The position numbers were made by a program, and so were the translations under genes. The notes under the pieces are model-generated. The model was not told the DNA's origin, ran no database searches, and was given only the letters and a program-made list of their open reading frames with translations. From Ricinus communis (lineage: Eukaryota > Streptophyta > Magnoliopsida > Malpighiales > Euphorbiaceae), in assembly GCF_019578655.1 (NCBI RefSeq), contig NC_063261.1, forward strand, positions 14,002,216 through 14,066,215: a stretch of DNA of 64,000 nt, in the 5' to 3' direction. Shown piece by piece: positions 62,199 to 64,000 of the stretch (positions are counted from its first letter, which is position 1; every line of letters starts with the position of its first letter).

Positions 62199-64000
62199 AT
62201 GGCTATTACAACCACCATAACCATACCATCACTGAATTTCCAACACCCATCATCATCATCTTCATACTATTCTTCTTGTAAGTTTAGTGCAAGTTTAGCA
62301 GTCTCCAATGAAGCTCTTAGCATGGCAGCAGCAACTGAAGCAGTAGCATTGGCAAGTGCAGCAGTAGAGGCTGCAAAAGAGGCTGTGACATTGGTTTCTC
62401 TGAGTGGAGAGAGTGGGAATAGTTTAGTAGCTAGGAGGAAGAAGAGAAGAAAAAGAAGAAAAGGGTTTATTGAGTGTTTGAAGGTGGAGGAGGAGAGGGA
62501 TGATCAATGTGAGGGAGCCTTGTTTCAGCCTGTAAATAATGGGTATTTAAGCTCAATAGAGGAGGCAGAGTTTTGTCTATGTCTCAAGGTACATGTGTTT
62601 CTTAATTAACAAAAACAATTCTTTACAGTAATTGATTAATTGATGCCCAAGTACCTGGTGTTTTTATATTCTACGAAATTAATGGATGCTTAGTAACACA
62701 GGATAGTTTAGAGCAATAAATTGGAAGAAACATAAATAGAAATGTTTGAAATATTACGGATTCTGAAAAGAATTTACGCTAGCGCCATATTTACTTATAA
62801 ATTGTTTACCTGAACATGCTCTGACCCTCCCGAATATGCTTATCTCGTATTCTGTGAAAATGCTCTATGTTATAGCTACTGTAACTGAATATTTCAGTTT
62901 CTTTAGCTAGTTTTACTTCTATTGTTATATGCAAATGTCAGGTACTTGTTTGTAAATTTGATTAATAGCCTAGTTCTCTATCACAGACTTCAAGTGCCGA
63001 AAACAGTAATCTTAATTCTCATTAGCCCGAAACCTGTACCTCATTCTGAATTCATTCACCTGAGATGCTGAAGTTCTTGCAATTAACAGGATCATGCAAG
63101 AGTAGAAGCAGCAAGAAGAAGAATTGCTGAAACTCAAGAACATGAGCCGACTTCGAAGCAGCTAGCCGAGGCCTTAAGGATGAGGAAGAAAAATGTAGAT
63201 AAGATACTGTGCAAAGGAAGACAATCCCGGGAGAGAATTACTGGCAATTATCGAAGGCTTGTTCTCTCCATTGCCAATCGTTACCGAGGCAAAGGATTAA
63301 GCCTTCAAGACCTCATTCAGGTTCTTACAAATTTTCTTTTCCCTCAGTATTTCTGCCAATGCTGTGATAAGAAACGAATTTTCACTTTAACAGGAAGGGA
63401 GTATCGGGCTTCTTCGAGGTGCAGAACGATTTGATCCAAAGAGAGGAAACAAGTTATCCACATATGTTTACTGGTGGATCAAAGAGGCCATCATTACATC
63501 CATATCAATCAACTCTAGAATAGTTAGACAACCGGTGAGACAGTTCAAACACTTGATTTTGGTTAAGACCCTTTTTTTTCTTTTTCTCAAGTAATGAACT
63601 TCACTTTGGAAAACAACAATTTGCTTTCCCTGCTGAATTTTGCTTTGATCTAGTGTAGAGAAGCCTGTGGGATAGGACGACAAAAATTGCAGAGGCTAAA
63701 ATTAGCTTGACAGAAAGATTAGGGAGGCTGCCTTCGTATCGTGAGATTGCTAAAGAGCTGAACGTTCATGTCTCAACAGTAAGGCTTGTTTTTTCGAGGA
63801 GCAGATCCACAGTTTCGTTGGATCAAGCAGTAAGTGACCAAGGTGGTATGACACTGCAGGTACTTTCTGAACTTCTGAATGAGAATATGTAAAATGAGTT
63901 CTGCTGCACCGATAAGCTTTGGCTTAATGGTACTTGAGCCGTCTCTAGGACAGTGAGAATTGAAACCTGCCAGAGCCCAATTAACCAGAAAAAGAAATGT
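62199..64000 (+). CDS. SIG4: Plastid RNA polymerase sigma factor, SIG4/SIGD-like (3' end outside window)
   Basis: A nuclear-encoded sigma-70-type factor that would direct the plastid-encoded RNA polymerase to promoters. Four exons are visible: 62,199-62,588; 63,090-63,320; 63,394-63,534; 63,659-63,859 (321 codons so far); the final intron runs off the window. The N-terminus is Ser/Thr-rich ([12 protein letters not shown]...) as in a transit peptide, followed by an Ala-rich helix and a basic run ([11 protein letters not shown]). Region 2 starts at [20 protein letters not shown] (183-202) and includes [20 protein letters not shown] and [12 protein letters not shown] (2.1-2.4); region 3 follows ([20 protein letters not shown]). 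Region 4 should lie beyond 64,000. The short length before region 2 predicts about 430 residues in all, which fits SIG4/SIGD better than the longer SIG1-3, 5 and 6; the paralog call is less sure than the family call. It diverges from SMC5. Confidence 0.85.

Noticed and set aside
63654..63710. Apparent premature stop/frameshift in the sigma factor making it a pseudogene
   Set aside because: Using the AG at 63,657-63,658 instead of the one at 63,652-63,653 restores a continuous frame through region 3 with conserved residues, so the gene is read as intact up to the window edge.

Overview
The window is nuclear DNA of a flowering plant, most likely a eudicot. It is AT-rich, its genes have many introns, two nuclear genes code for proteins with plastid transit-peptide-like N-termini, and plant-specific retroelement families (Athila-type Ty3/gypsy, chromovirus, Ty1/copia, TRIM) are present. 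The species cannot be fixed from the sequence alone.

The left half (about 1-28,900) holds no host gene that I can support. It contains, in order: a diverged tandem array with a ~1 kb unit (1-3,617); a truncated minus-strand Athila-like Ty3/gypsy element (3,618 to about 10,790); a plus-strand Athila-like fragment that meets it head to head (about 10,790-16,630); the 5' end of a minus-strand chromovirus-like element (about 16,631-18,987); the 3' end of a Mutator-like transposase pseudogene (20,420-21,820); short tandem repeats; a 250-bp hAT-type MITE with an 8-bp target duplication (23,027-23,276); and a 2.9-kb solo LTR with a perfect 5-bp target duplication (24,452-27,362).

The right half holds three host genes. 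PRPL1 (28,951-33,433, +, 7 exons, 360 aa) codes for plastid ribosomal protein L1. SMC5 (34,279-60,776, -, 30 exons, 1,057 aa) codes for a core subunit of the SMC5/6 genome-stability complex; its splice junctions can be placed so that one open frame runs from ATG to stop. A plastid sigma factor resembling SIG4/SIGD (62,199 to beyond the window, +, 4 exons visible) runs off the right edge. PRPL1 and SMC5 converge tail to tail (845 bp apart). SMC5 and the sigma gene diverge head to head (1.4 kb apart).

SMC5 is stretched to 26.5 kb by transposable elements in its introns: a decayed copia element in antisense to the gene, two TRIM elements in opposite orientation flanking exons 10-12, two related MITEs, a Tourist-like hairpin MITE, a probable solo copia LTR and a long-inverted-repeat element in intron 1. 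Its promoter has a canonical E2F-type site, which fits S-phase expression. PRPL1 (translation) and the sigma factor (transcription) both serve plastid gene expression; SMC5 acts in nuclear chromosome maintenance and has no evident functional link to them.

I see no unknown multi-gene system. The points most worth following are the inverted TRIM pair around SMC5 exons 10-12, the G-to-A pattern of inactivating changes in the copia element, the repeat-rich internal promoter-like region of the plus-strand Athila fragment, and a tandem splice acceptor in the sigma gene where only one choice keeps the frame.
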